Part shown: piece by piece, positions 19,601 through 28,669 of the stretch | Position numbering within the stretch: position 1 is the first letter of the stretch | How the letters are laid out: each line of letters opens with the position of its first letter | Assembly (NCBI RefSeq): GCF_900129045.1 | Contig: NZ_FQTX01000001.1 | Span: forward strand, 434,001 to 498,000 | Reading direction: 5' to 3' | Length of the DNA: 64,000 nt | DNA from: Bifidobacterium merycicum DSM 6492 | Lineage (GTDB): Bacteria; Actinomycetota; Actinomycetes; Actinomycetales; Bifidobacteriaceae | Position numbers and translations under genes: made by a program | The notes under the pieces: generated by a model | Told to the model about the DNA's origin: nothing | Database searches by the model: none | What the model saw: the letters and a program-made list of their open reading frames with translations, nothing else

Positions 19601-22600
19601 GCAGACTGGTCTCCGGCACTCCCGAAGCCGAAGCCCTGGAATTGCGCTACTATGGCAAGCTGTACTGCGGGGAGCCAGCCGATCGCATCCACGCTGCCGA
19701 ACACACGGGGCTGCTCAATGGCGATGACCGTGCCAAGGTCGAAGAGGAATTCAAGCGCAAGAACCGCAAGCCCGGCGACGTGAACGTGCTCGCCTGTACG
19801 CCGACTTTGGAGATGGGCATCGATATCGGAGACCTCTCCACAGTGATTCTCTCGTCAATTCCGCCTACCCAAGCCCAGTACATCCAACGTGCCGGTCGTG
19901 CAGGGCGACGTGACGGCAACTCCTTGGTGCTGGCGGTGGCCAATACCAAGGAACACGACACGTACTTCTACCAGCGTCCGAAAGATATGCTTGGAGGCGC
20001 GGTGAACCCGCCGCACATCTTCCTCGACGCGACCGCAGTGTTGGAGCGTCAGCTCACCGCCTACGCATTGGATCGTTGGGTGCATGCCATGCTGGATGCC
20101 GGCAGCGAACCGGCCGATGTGGTACCCGACAAACTGAAAAACTGTTTGGATAATGTCAACGGCAGCGGCTCCAGCGGGTTCCCGGTGAATTTCCTGAACT
20201 GGACAGGCCAACATTCCGGCGAACTGCTCGACGGATTCGGAAGAATGTTCTCATTCTCCGAGGAACTCCGAACGCAGCTCGACGGATTCGTACGCGGTAC
20301 GGAAGATGGCAGCACCATGGCCAGACGCGTCTACGATGTGTTCCAAAAACCAACGATACCGTCAGAACGCTGGAATCGCAGAAGAGCGCTGCGAGGCAGC
20401 TGCTCGACGAGCTCAAGAAGAAGCCCTCCGACTCATCGTTCGAAGAGCAGCAGCGCGAATGCGAAGATGAGATTCACAATCTTGGCCGCATCGTCACAAG
20501 CATTCTCAACACCAACACGTTCAACTACCTTTCCGACGAAGGTATCCTGCCCAATTATGCGTTCCCGGAAACCGGTGTGACCCTCCACACCATCCTCAAA
20601 GAGGACAAGGAACCGTCCGATGCGGCACACGGAATCGAGCCTGCCGCGCAGGACAAGACGAAACGCAGGGGGAAGGCCACGCGTGATTTCGTGCGCCCGG
20701 CGGCCACGGCCATCACGGAACTGGCGCCGGGAAACACGTTCTTCGCGGGCGGACGCAAATACAAAATCAGCCGCGTGCTATGTTCGAAAGGCGGTGCCGA
20801 CGACGAACTGGCAATGTGGCGCCTATGCCCGAACTGTTCGCACGCGGAACCCGCCTCCAGCACCGAGAACCTCGCCAGCTGTCCCTCCTGTGGGTCAATG
20901 CAGTGGGCCGATAACGGCCAGAAAAGGCCGATGCTGCGCATCGACACCGTCATATCCGATGAGACCTACAGCGAAAGCCTGATTGAGGACACCTCCGACA
21001 GCAGACCCAAGACCCAGTTCCTGAAGAATACGATGGTGGACATTGATCCGGCAGACATCCAATCGGGATGGCAGTTCAAGGGAATCACGAACTTCGGATT
21101 CGACTACACGCCGCAGGGCACAGTCCGTGAAATCAACTTCGGACAGGTTTCTGATAGGGGAGCCTCGGTGGAAATCGCCGGTAGCAAGGAGATACGTAAC
21201 GGTTTCAACGTGTGCCTGAAATGCGGCGCGTTGCTCGGCGAGCGCGAATCACGGCACGCCTACTTCTGTCCGGAACGCAAGAAGGCGCAGGAACAGCAGT
21301 TGGAGCAATCGGAGCGGAACGGCACGTGCCTGTTCCTATACCGTGAGGTCAAATCGGAAGTGCTGCGTATGCTCGTGCCAGGGCTTGCCGATGCCCAAGG
21401 TGCGGACGGTGCTGCGGAGTCATTGACCGCCGCAGTGATGCTTGGGCTGCGTGAACGCTTCGGCAACGTGGAACATCTACAGGCGACACTCATGAACGAG
21501 CCGTTGCCGGATAACTCCGGACTGCGCAAAACCTATCTTGCTCTATATGACACAGTGCCCGGAGGAACTGGCTATCTTAAGCAGCTGTCCGATCCGGATA
21601 CGATGTTCGAGGTGTTTTCCAGGGCAAAGGAAGTCATGGAGCATTGCGAATGTGCAAAGAACGGCGGCGACGGGTGCTACAGATGCCTGTATGCATACAG
21701 ACAAAGCCAGGACCTGAAACTTATTTCCCGTAAGACCGCGCTGGCGATGCTCACGGGCATCCTCGACCTGGCCAACAAACGCAGTCGTGTGACAACCGTT
21801 TCGAAGATCAACACGAACAAACTGTTCGACAGTGGACTCGAACAGCAGTTCATCGAAGCTCTCCGGTGCATGCATGCCCATCCCTTCGCGGAATCCGACG
21901 ATGCCAAGGGACGTCGCGCCATCGTCAAGGACGAATTCATCAATAGCAAACCTGGATATTCCATCACCGTGAACGGAAGCGTGTGGAGCGTCGAGCTACA
22001 AGTCGCGTTGGGGCCGGCCGATGGGGTCGCGATTCCCTGCAAGCCTGATTTCGTGCTGACGGTCAGCAATATCGATGAATCTGGTGACGTGGTTGAGCAT
22101 GACGGAAGGAAGCCGGTTGCCATCTTTACCGATGGCCTGCAATACCATACAGGCATCGTCGCCCAGGATTCCCTGAAGAGGGAAGCGCTTCGTCAGGCAG
22201 GCTATCGCATATGGTCCTTGGATTATGACGATGTGATCGGATATGTGCAGGGCAAGGATGTGGCGCAGCTCGCCGATCCGATGCTGGCACCCAAGTCCAT
22301 GCCGTCTCCGGTGGCTTACAAGAGCACGATTGGCAAGAGGACTGACGAATTCAACCCCAGCGAAGTTTCGGCAATGGCCATGCTGGAATATTATCTCGCG
22401 GAACCGGATGCCGAACGGATATTCGCCATCCAAGCGCTGGCAATGAGCTATGCTCTGAATCCGCGAAACAAGAACGTTGAACCTCAGGCCGTGGATATGC
22501 TGCATCGGAATGAAGCGTTGCACGGCGAGAACGAATCGACATTCATGATTTGCTCGTCCTGGAATCCTTCGAACTGCACGAGACTGAAATTCCAATCCGG

Positions 22601-23222
22601 TTTGTGCATTGGAGAGGATATGCGGACCACCGAACCCCACGTCGGCATGGTGTTCTCGGACATTCAACGTGATGCCGCGAAAGCAAAGAACGATGATTAT
22701 AATCCGTTGGATGCTTTGGACGAGAACGAGGCAGAGGCGTTCAAAACGCAGTGGGCAGCCTTCTGGCATTTTGCGAACGTGATGCAATTCTCGGAATACT
22801 TCCATGCTATCGGTGATGCTGCGCTACGTGACGAATCCATGTACGAGCCGCTTCGCAACGGCCTGCGGAACGCTCCTGATCTGCAGAAAGACAATGATTC
22901 CGAATGGAACGATATTCTGGCGGATCCGACCTACGTGTATTGCGCGGATGAAACCAAGGAGGCCGTCAAACGGTTTATTGAGTCTGACATACCGGCACCG
23001 GATGCACTCGGATATGAGCTGCTGGACGAGAACGAGGAAATCATTGCGCAGGCAGAGCTCGCATGGGAGGATGGGAAGATCGTGTTTTTCCCGTCCTACG
23101 ACTTGCAATCCGACCGAGAGAACGCCGACGAATTCGTCAAGCGCGGCTGGACTATCATTACGGAAAACAACGATGACCTTGACAAGGTATTCGCTTCACT
23201 GACGGAAGGCATGGAACGCTGA
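16693..23222 (+). pseudogene. Fused DEAD-type helicase, DUF1998 and PD-(D/E)XK-like nuclease, with one frameshift
   Basis: Two frames (16693-20580 and one to 23222) together encode about 2,180 residues. Walker A (ATGTGSGKTECF) is near residue 100, the DELH box (FVVDELHTF) near 235, several CxxC zinc ribbons (CRDCGG, CNAC, CPACG, CPFCG, CDTCG) between about 490 and 960, and GIDIG...QRAGRAGRR near 1042 to 1073. DUF1998, with YDTVPGGTGYL and a CEC...CYRCLY cysteine cluster, is near 1615 to 1675. After it comes a segment with KPDFVL, IFTDGLQYH and DSLKREALRQAGYRIWSL (about 1785 to 1840) that looks like a Vsr/DUF559-type nuclease. The frame changes at 20345-20349: five A's where six would restore QKTNDTVRTLESQK. 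DISARM encodes the helicase (DrmA) and DUF1998 protein (DrmB) separately, so the fusion is unusual. The start overlaps the methyltransferase stop. Confidence 0.75.
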
Positions 23223-25723
23223 TGGCAGATATACGTACGATGAACAAACCCGTGGTCGCGCTCGGCAGCGATCTTATGTGCAGCCTGCTCGAGCTGCCTA
23301 AGAAAGCGCAGAAACATGCCACGACGTTTCTGACAAAATTCCAGGCGAATCCTCGATCATCCGGAATCAATCTGGAACGAATCGCCAATGCGGCGGACGA
23401 AAAACTGTATTCCGCGCGCATCGACCAGCGATATCGCGCCATCATCGCTTTCCAGAAAAGCAGCAACGTGTACGTTTTGCTGTACGTTGGAGACCACGAT
23501 GACGCTTACAAATGGGCGGAAACAAAGCGAATCAGCGTCAACCCGAATACGAGGGCCATCCAGCTGTACGATATGGCTCCTCAAGAGGAAATCGACGCAG
23601 CGATGCATGAGGATTCCCAAAACAAAGTTGGATGGGGGAGCGTTGCCGCAAACGCGCCCCAATCAGATTCCGCTGCGTCGGAATCTGTTCCCCAGCCCAC
23701 GGAAGACCATGCCGGCACGAATCACGGAATAGCTTCAGCTATTGCAACTTCAGCTGTGACGGACAAGACGCCGCAGATGCCACAGCAAGCTCCCGAACCT
23801 CATACCGGTCCGCTTCCAGACACTTACCGGGCATTGACGGACAATGACATGCGCCGGTTCGGTGTGCCTGACATGTACGTGCCGGTCATGTGCACGAGAA
23901 AAACATGGGAAGCGTTTGAACGGTGGGGGGCCAGGCTCCCAAAGGATGCTTTCACGTACCTTACCTTCGTTGCTGAAGGACTTCCCAAGTCCGAGGTCTT
24001 CGGACTGCTCGATGAAACCGAAGGCAAGACCAGCGACAGGCTGGGGCTGGAGCAGCAGATGTCTGCCTCGTCCATCGAATCTGGTGAAGAGGCCGATCCG
24101 GAGGACTTCCGTGCCGCCCTGTCAAGCTATGCGTCGCAGCAGTCTTTCGTGGTCGTGCAGGGAGAAGCGGATCTCAAACGTATTCTGGATGCGCCGCTGG
24201 AACAGTGGCGTGTGTTCCTGCATCCATCGCAGCGTCTTTATGTGGAACATGATTACCATGGTCCGTTCCGCCTGCTCGGCGGTGCCGGTACGGGAAAGAC
24301 CGTGGTGGCCATGCATCGCGCGAAACGTCTCGCTGCAAGACTGCTGAGAAGCGGTAGCCGTCAGAAAGTGCTGTTCACCACATACTCGCGTAATCTTGCC
24401 ACCGATATTGCATCGAACCTGAAACTCATCTGCACGCCAGACGAATTCAATACCATCGACGTGGTCAATCTCGACAAGCTCGTAAAAGATCTGCTGACGG
24501 GGCATGGCTATTCCGGTGAGATTTGGTATGACGGCAGCCCCGACCATGGCAATGATCTTGACGCTGTGTGGCGTAAAGCCATCACGTCCATCGGCGTGAA
24601 CGATTCGAAACTCACGGTTTCCTTCTTCAAAAGCGAGCTCAGCCAGGTGATTGTGCCGCAGCAGGTGCGGAATGCAGCCGATTACATGCGCGTACTACGC
24701 AAGGGGCGCGGCACGAAACTAAACCGAGCGCAGAAGCTCGCCGTCTGGAAGGTCGTGGAAACGTATCGGCGCATCATGCAGGCGAACGACGCGTACGATG
24801 TGGACACGGCCATGCAGAACGTCGTGTCGTTGCTCACGCAGGGTGATATGCCAAGGAAATATGCGCATGTGGTGGTCGATGAAGGGCAGGACTTCTCCAC
24901 GCCGGCATACCGTGTGATTCGTGCTCTGGTGGATGAGGGAGACGATGATATCTTCATTGTCGGCGATGCACAGCAGCGCATCTACGGGCATATCGCGGTG
25001 TTATCGAAATGCGGCATCCGAATCCAGGGACGTGCCCGCAAACTGCGGATCAACTATCGCACCACCGAACAGATTCGTAGCGCCGCCGACTCCATTTTCC
25101 GTAGTTCCGGCGCCGATGTCGCGGATTCGGTGTTTGCGGCTGTTCGCGGCATCGGAGATGCTTCGCCGGCCACAACGTTCGATGACCTGGACGGAGGGGA
25201 GAGCCCGACCGGCGACAGCCGGTCGCTGATGAGCGGTCCCGTTCCTGAAACGCGGCGGTTTGCATCCCAGTCAGATGAGATGGATGCCGTTAGGGAATGG
25301 ATTTATGGATTGTGCGGCACGGCGGAAGACGCGGCCAGCGATGAGTCCGACGGCGGGCGTGTGGATCCGCGTAATGTGTGTGTGGTGGCAAGAAGTCGTT
25401 ACTGCATCGACCAGTGGTATAAGACGCTTGATGACGGCTTGCCGTATGGCGTGTACCGGCTTGGTAGGGATGCAGAAAACAGGCAAAGGCAAGGAATTCG
25501 CATCGCCACCATGCATCGAGTTAAAGGTCTGGAATTCGACTATGTGGTGGTAGTTGACGTGAACGATGGGGTATGCCCGCCGAAGCCCGCGTTGCAATCT
25601 GCTGGTGCCGATTCGGCCGCGTTGAACGAAATCTACAGGGAGGAACGAAGCCTCATTTACGTAGCCATGACACGTGCTAAAAAGGGTGTGCTGCTAACTG
25701 GCGTCTCGGCGCATGTGAGGTAA
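23222..25723 (+). CDS. RelE/ParE-like domain fused to UvrD-type helicase
   Basis: This 833-residue protein overlaps the upstream stop by one base (TGATG). Residues 1 to about 115 resemble a RelE/ParE/YoeB-fold toxin-like domain (SARIDQRYRAIIAFQ, then VYVLLYVGDHDDAYKWA). A flexible P/A/T/E-rich linker follows. The superfamily 1 helicase core has Walker A (LLGGAGTGKTVVAMH) near residue 355, motif II (VVDEGQDF) near 553, and RIATMHRVKGLEFDYVVV near 760. It should unwind DNA 3' to 5'. It is the fourth and last gene of the rightward operon and stands where DISARM would have the phospholipase-D-like drmC. Whether the RelE-like part is still a ribonuclease is unknown; it may only bind nucleic acid. 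Confidence 0.8.
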   Translation: MADIRTMNKPVVALGSDLMCSLLELPKKAQKHATTFLTKFQANPRSSGINLERIANAADEKLYSARIDQRYRAIIAFQKSSNVYVLLYVGDHDDAYKWAETKRISVNPNTRAIQLYDMAPQEEIDAAMHEDSQNKVGWGSVAANAPQSDSAASESVPQPTEDHAGTNHGIASAIATSAVTDKTPQMPQQAPEPHTGPLPDTYRALTDNDMRRFGVPDMYVPVMCTRKTWEAFERWGARLPKDAFTYLTFVAEGLPKSEVFGLLDETEGKTSDRLGLEQQMSASSIESGEEADPEDFRAALSSYASQQSFVVVQGEADLKRILDAPLEQWRVFLHPSQRLYVEHDYHGPFRLLGGAGTGKTVVAMHRAKRLAARLLRSGSRQKVLFTTYSRNLATDIASNLKLICTPDEFNTIDVVNLDKLVKDLLTGHGYSGEIWYDGSPDHGNDLDAVWRKAITSIGVNDSKLTVSFFKSELSQVIVPQQVRNAADYMRVLRKGRGTKLNRAQKLAVWKVVETYRRIMQANDAYDVDTAMQNVVSLLTQGDMPRKYAHVVVDEGQDFSTPAYRVIRALVDEGDDDIFIVGDAQQRIYGHIAVLSKCGIRIQGRARKLRINYRTTEQIRSAADSIFRSSGADVADSVFAAVRGIGDASPATTFDDLDGGESPTGDSRSLMSGPVPETRRFASQSDEMDAVREWIYGLCGTAEDAASDESDGGRVDPRNVCVVARSRYCIDQWYKTLDDGLPYGVYRLGRDAENRQRQGIRIATMHRVKGLEFDYVVVVDVNDGVCPPKPALQSAGADSAALNEIYREERSLIYVAMTRAKKGVLLTGVSAHVR

Positions 25724-25738
25724 GGGAAGAGGAGCACC

Positions 25739-25915
25739 ATGGACGCTGGCAAGAAAATTCTGCTGGATTTATTCACCGGTTCGCTTCGGTTCGTGGTTCC
25801 GGTGTATCAGCGTAGATACTCATGGGGCAAGGCGCAGTGCCGGCAACGCATGGAGCACACGCCACTACCTGTGGACATGTCTCAACTTGATGACACCCTG
25901 CAAACAGCGAACTGA
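25739..25915 (+). pseudogene. N-terminal remnant of a DUF262 (GmrS-like) protein
   Basis: An ATG with a good ribosome site (GAGGAG) lies 16 bases after the UvrD-type gene. The first 35 residues carry the DUF262 signature (RFVVPVYQRRYSWGKAQC), after which the sequence departs from the family and stops at residue 58; family members run to 400 to 700 residues. DUF262 is the nucleotide-hydrolysing, ParB-like domain of GmrSD-type restriction enzymes that attack modified DNA. A second piece of probably the same gene is found at 27063-27499, with a segment carrying a DUF3800 gene in between. It is not functional as read. Confidence 0.7.
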
Positions 25916-26122
25916 TCGTCGCGCCATGGACGGCCATGATCCAAAGTGCACAACTTTTCGGGCACTACCTCTGCCACTCGTTTCACTCCTTAATTGTTGA
26001 TAGATATTCTATGAGTGATACAAGTAATCTCGGAGAAATGATTTGGAGGCTTGCCAGCATCTTGACTTTCAGGAATCAAGGCTGTATTCTAGCTTCCATG
26101 GATTGGGAGAGCCCGATCGGCG

Positions 26123-26150
26123 AAGGCCTTGGAAGAGATTCCAAGGCCTT
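26123..26150. terminator. Perfect 12-base-stem hairpin after the DUF3800 gene
   Basis: AAGGCCTTGGAA at 26123-26134 pairs perfectly with 26139-26150 around a GAGA tetraloop. It lies 13 bases beyond the stop of the leftward DUF3800 gene and probably ends its transcript. The rest of 25916-26163 holds no gene I can recognise. Confidence 0.6.
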
Positions 26151-26163
26151 TCGTTTACTGGTA

Positions 26164-26991
26164 TTACAGATAGGCAGGGGCATCGTGGATTTTGGGCCCA
26201 AACTCTATTGGGTCGAACAGAGGATAGATCTTCAGCCCATAGCCTGCCAGTTTCCCGTCACGTGACGTGCGCATCTTGGGCAGGAGCATTTCCCATGCCC
26301 TGTTGCGTTGTTCGGGGTGAAGATAGTGTACGCCTATTGGCCTTGCTACGAGATCGGCGAGTTGCAGGCCGGGAAGGTTCGCTTTCTTACTAACACAATG
26401 GAAATCGAACATTCCTTTCAGTCCATCGATGCCGGATTGGTTTACCATTTTTTCGAATTCCCGTTCAAGAGTGCGGTCCTCGTTGCCCCCTCGGCTTTCA
26501 AACACGATAGGAATCCGCCGTCCACGTTGACCTCGTTCCTGCATTTCATAAAATACGCGCTCCACACCGAATTGCGTGCCAATGGAGTATGGATTGTCTG
26601 GCGCGTTAAAGTGTGAGTACTTCCGTTTGTCAATGAGTGAAGACACTACTGTGTATTCGGATTCGACCATGATTTGATTGAGTCTGTCGAAGAATTCGCT
26701 GCGGATGTCATCACGCATAAGAATATTGAAGTCACCTTCACGCTTGCGAATCTCGCGTTCGTGGAGGATGGGAATGTCGGAGCCAAAGAAATCGAACTTG
26801 AAACGTAGAATCTCCGGTACTACATGCGTGTAATAATGCGTTTTCTCGAAGATGCAGAATGATAATACGAATACAGGGTAATTGGCGTTGACTGATTTCA
26901 GACTTTGGTCGCCACTTTCGTCAACGAAGACAATGTAATCTCCGAAATTATGCTCGCCCATTCCCTGTTCTTTCAAGTTTGTACTTCGCAT
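26164..26991 (-). CDS. DUF3800 protein
   Basis: This 275-residue protein (or 265 if ATG 26961 is used; neither start has a strong ribosome site) has the DUF3800 signatures: an N-terminal acidic motif VFVDESGDQ and, near the C-terminus, LPGLQLADLVARP. The family has an RNase H-like fold with conserved acidic residues and is common in defence islands and on mobile elements; its substrate is not known. Here it lies opposite to its neighbours, between the two halves of a broken DUF262-DUF4268 gene, so it arrived as, or with, an insertion. It is intact and A/T-richer than core genes. Confidence 0.75.
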   Translation of the reverse strand: MRSTNLKEQGMGEHNFGDYIVFVDESGDQSLKSVNANYPVFVLSFCIFEKTHYYTHVVPEILRFKFDFFGSDIPILHEREIRKREGDFNILMRDDIRSEFFDRLNQIMVESEYTVVSSLIDKRKYSHFNAPDNPYSIGTQFGVERVFYEMQERGQRGRRIPIVFESRGGNEDRTLEREFEKMVNQSGIDGLKGMFDFHCVSKKANLPGLQLADLVARPIGVHYLHPEQRNRAWEMLLPKMRTSRDGKLAGYGLKIYPLFDPIEFGPKIHDAPAYL

Positions 26992-27062
26992 TTACGTAAT
27001 GAGGTTATTCTACTCGTCGAGCCATCTATTTGATTACATACACCTTGGACGAACTGCGGTAA

Positions 27063-27499
27063 ATCGGCAGTAATATCTCGCCGCGGCGCAGCTTCTGGAA
27101 TGGGTTGTACGAATATGCCGCAACACGGGCTGATTTTGTCGACGTGTATGGCGATCCATCCGGCCGCAAGACAAACAGCGACACATGGACAAGTTTCGGC
27201 GTGGGTTCGGAAATCTGCCACCCAGATGGGACGCTGAATATCCGTGGCGGCTATATTACGTCGACCTGTACTTCACCGACACGTTCCAGTATGCGAAGCT
27301 CTACACCATGAGGGATTCCGTTGAACGGATACTGGCAAATCTGGGCGAGGTGATTTGGGACGAGCCGGAAGCTGACAAGAAAAACCGACACCTTTGGGTA
27401 CGGCATGACGTGGATTTTGCCAGTGACATGACGGAAGCCTACCAATGGATGACGGACGGGCTGCTCGCCATGCGCAATGTGTATGAGCTGCTCGGCTGA
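27063..27499 (+). pseudogene. C-terminal DUF4268 remnant with a frameshift
   Basis: From about 27090 one frame reads SFWNGLYEYAATRADF and TWTSFGVGSEICH. After about 27217-27245 the match continues in another frame as WRLYYVDLYFTDTFQYAKLY, RILANLGEVIWDEPEADKK and finally AYQWMTDGLLAMRNVYELLG, ending at 27499. Together these fit the DUF4268 pattern, a domain often found at the C-terminus of DUF262 restriction-type proteins. There is no start codon context upstream, only a stop at 27060. Most likely this is the tail of the gene whose head is at 25739; I cannot prove that the two pieces match. Confidence 0.55.
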
Positions 27500-27572
27500 T
27501 GTTTTGGCCGTTTCGACTGCTGTGCGTTCAATGCTTCATACAATGAACGTAGTCATCCGAAAAGAGGCTGTC

Positions 27573-27770
27573 ATGAAATACGGAATGAGGAAACCCAGCT
27601 GGAAGAAGAGCCTGTCCGCGCGTACGAAGGGCCGCGCCACCCGCGCAATCAAGCGGGCGTTGATTCCCGGCTATGGCAAGAAGGGCATGGGCTGGCTGCA
27701 TCCCAAGCGCAAGCTGTACAACACCATCTATAAGAAGACCACGTTCAGCCTGTTCGACCTGTTCAAGTAA
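27573..27770 (+). CDS. Small, very basic protein of unknown function
   Basis: This 65-residue protein starts at ATG 27573 with AAAGAGG six bases upstream. It is rich in lysine and arginine (KPSWKKSLSARTKGRATRA, then PGYGKKGMGWLHPKRK) and ends in a hydrophobic FSLFDLF tail. The composition suggests binding to nucleic acid or to a membrane surface. I recall short proteins like this annotated as hypothetical in bifidobacteria but know no function. It stands alone between gene remnants. Confidence 0.7.
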   Translation: MKYGMRKPSWKKSLSARTKGRATRAIKRALIPGYGKKGMGWLHPKRKLYNTIYKKTTFSLFDLFK

Positions 27771-27779
27771 CCAGGGCTA

Positions 27780-27788
27780 GGGGGGGGG
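27780..27788. repeat. Run of nine G's
   Basis: A nine-base guanine homopolymer lies 7 bases before the ATG of the small ORF at 27795, where it could act as part of the ribosome site. Such tracts change length easily. Confidence 0.9.
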
Positions 27789-27794
27789 AATCAC

Positions 27795-27965
27795 ATGTGT
27801 TCCAATCCAGACACGTACGAGTTCCGACTTTCATTAGACCTTCCTCAACAGAGCGCCGTTCCTACTGATACGTTTTCTGCCTTGCGGGAAGTCCATGAAT
27901 ATTCAGCGGAGAACGGCCCGCGTTTCCATACGGCTGCTGAGATGTTTGATTCTCTGGGAATATGA
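27795..27965 (+). CDS. Small ORF, possibly an antitoxin fragment
   Basis: This 56-residue ORF follows the G tract. The ending FHTAAEMFDSLGI resembles the C-termini of some RelB/DinJ-family antitoxins, but the N-terminal DNA-binding part of that family is not present and no toxin gene follows. It is a remnant or a short orphan protein. The identification is weak. Confidence 0.35.
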   Translation: MCSNPDTYEFRLSLDLPQQSAVPTDTFSALREVHEYSAENGPRFHTAAEMFDSLGI

Positions 27966-28032
27966 CAGGTCCCGCCATGAGAACATTACGTATGGCGGGA
28001 TCTGGTTTTGTCGCTGTTGAGCTGTCGGACAC

Positions 28033-28323
28033 TCAGGCGAGCATAGCCTCGATGTTGTTGCCTTCCGGATCGTGTACGAAAGCGGCGTAATAGGTCGGGC
28101 CGTAGTTCGGGCGCGGGCCGGGTTCGCCGTTACCGGTGCCGCCATTGGCAAGGCCAGCATCATAGAATGCCTTCGCTGTGTCATTGTCGGCGGCCTGGAA
28201 CGCCACATGAATCGGCGCGACGGCATCGCCTTCGGCTGCAGTGCTCACCCACACGGCGGAACCATCCTCGGCCACGAACGCCTGAACACCCGGGAAAGCC
28301 TGGCCCTTGCCGTAGCCCATTAA
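28033..28323 (-). pseudogene. Truncated glyoxalase/VOC-family protein
   Basis: The C-terminal two thirds of a vicinal-oxygen-chelate protein remain: GYGKGQAFPGVQAFVAEDG, then PIHVAFQAADNDTAKAFYDA, and the conserved ending YYAAFVHDPEGNNIEAMLA. The N-terminal strand-helix with the first metal ligand, about 30 to 40 residues, is absent, and the frame further upstream does not resemble the family. VOC proteins include glyoxalase I and bleomycin-resistance proteins; which one this was cannot be told. Confidence 0.65.
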
Positions 28324-28669
28324 GGCTAATAGCCGCGGAAAGCAGTGAAAGCCGGGGTGAAGCGGTTCCCGAGCACGGTTCAACTGTGCGCAGCGTTGTC
28401 AATGATGGGCTTTCCTGCCGGTATGCGTGACCGACATCCGCGCAGAAAGGGAGAATATGCATGCAAACCATCACATCCAACGCGGACAGCTTCGGCAATG
28501 TGCTGATCAGCGTGGGGTTGCAGAACCGACGCCCGTTGCCTTGGTGGCGCGGCAAGCGGAGTATCCCAGGCTGCAGGCGGGTCGGTGCAGGCAGCCCCTG
28601 GCCGTCTGACAGAGAATGGCGCCGCTGGAAACATCGGTACGGCGGTGCATGCCGCGGCAGGCGCCATGC
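28324..28669. other. Gene-poor segment, probably eroded sequence
   Basis: These 346 bases hold no gene I can support. A ribosome-site-like AAAGGGAG precedes ATGs at 28457 and 28461, and the second opens a reading frame of 88 codons, but after about 20 residues it turns into low-complexity, arginine-rich sequence and is unlikely to be real. The adjoining truncated glyoxalase suggests that a deletion or rearrangement happened here. Confidence 0.4.

Noticed and set aside
18028..19704. 558-codon open frame opposite the fused helicase
   Set aside because: The opposite strand has the helicase zinc ribbons and motifs; this frame has none.
1..25723. BREX, Zorya or type I restriction as identity of the island
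   Set aside because: No PglZ or BrxL, no ZorA/ZorB motor proteins, and no HsdS or HsdR genes are present in the window.
25916..26163. Insertion sequence carrying the DUF3800 gene
   Set aside because: No transposase and no convincing terminal inverted repeats; only a 7-base sequence is shared by the two edges.
27795..27965. Complete toxin-antitoxin pair
   Set aside because: Only an antitoxin-like C-terminal end is visible and no toxin ORF follows.
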